A stretch of DNA of 64,000 nt, from NCBI RefSeq assembly GCF_008831285.2, contig NC_045149.1, positions 2,718,500-2,782,499 on the forward strand. The letters are read 5' to 3'. This DNA comes from Nymphaea colorata (Eukaryota; Streptophyta; Magnoliopsida; Nymphaeales; Nymphaeaceae). A program made the translations under genes and the position numbers. Below, piece by piece: positions 63,999 through 64,000 of the stretch; the stretch's first letter is position 1, and each line of letters starts with the position of its first letter. The notes under the pieces were generated by a model that saw nothing but the letters and a program-made list of their open reading frames with translations, was not told where the DNA came from and did no database searches.

Positions 63999-64000
63999 AT

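Overview
This is nuclear DNA of a land plant, most likely a flowering plant. The evidence is one intron-rich plant-type gene, several families of plant LTR retrotransposons (Ty1/copia and Ty3/gypsy) primed from initiator tRNA-Met, hAT and PIF/Harbinger transposons, and captured fragments of plant genes for ribosomal protein eL20 (RPL18A) and a chloroplast RNA-binding protein. I cannot name the species from sequence alone.

The only host gene that looks intact runs on the + strand from 20609 to 58227. It has 11 exons, whose summed coding length is 1581 nt (526 codons plus stop) with every intron phase matching, and it encodes an RCC1-repeat protein of the plant TCF1-like type. Its promoter carries three CACGTG G-boxes in 32 bp, just upstream of a TATA box. 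Two introns have been greatly enlarged by transposons: intron 6 (about 19 kb) and intron 7 (about 14 kb).

Layout. 1-930: a short inverted-repeat element present twice in tandem; a third member lies in intron 6. 2589-3506: an inverted-repeat pair. 3860-15476: a decayed PIF/Harbinger transposon whose transposase is split by an old gypsy solo LTR (5569-14886). That LTR is itself split by a younger gypsy element (6349-13255, target duplication AATTG). 16300-20075: a hAT-type element with an 8-bp target duplication (GTCTGAAT), carrying antisense fragments of a chloroplast RNP gene and RPL18A. 20330 onward: the RCC1 gene. Intron 6 holds a three-level nest: copia-1 (27230-41001) contains copia-2 (29933-39486), which contains copia-3 (34098-38479); it also holds two small inverted-repeat elements. 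Intron 7 holds young, nearly intact copia-4 (42822-48047) and copia-5 (49619-54214), which has three LTRs and an inverted interior. Downstream of the gene lie a second member of the hAT family (59985-61046) and a decayed copia-6 running off the end of the window.

The most unusual observations are: the gene-carrying hAT, with two splice-compatible captured exons; an inverted-repeat motif (GGGTCC, 6 nt, GGACCC) placed near the start of the LTR in four different LTR families; a second U3 palindrome that shows a compensatory base change between copia-4 and copia-5; and the three-LTR inverted structure of copia-5. I found no non-coding RNA genes, CRISPR arrays or prokaryotic features.
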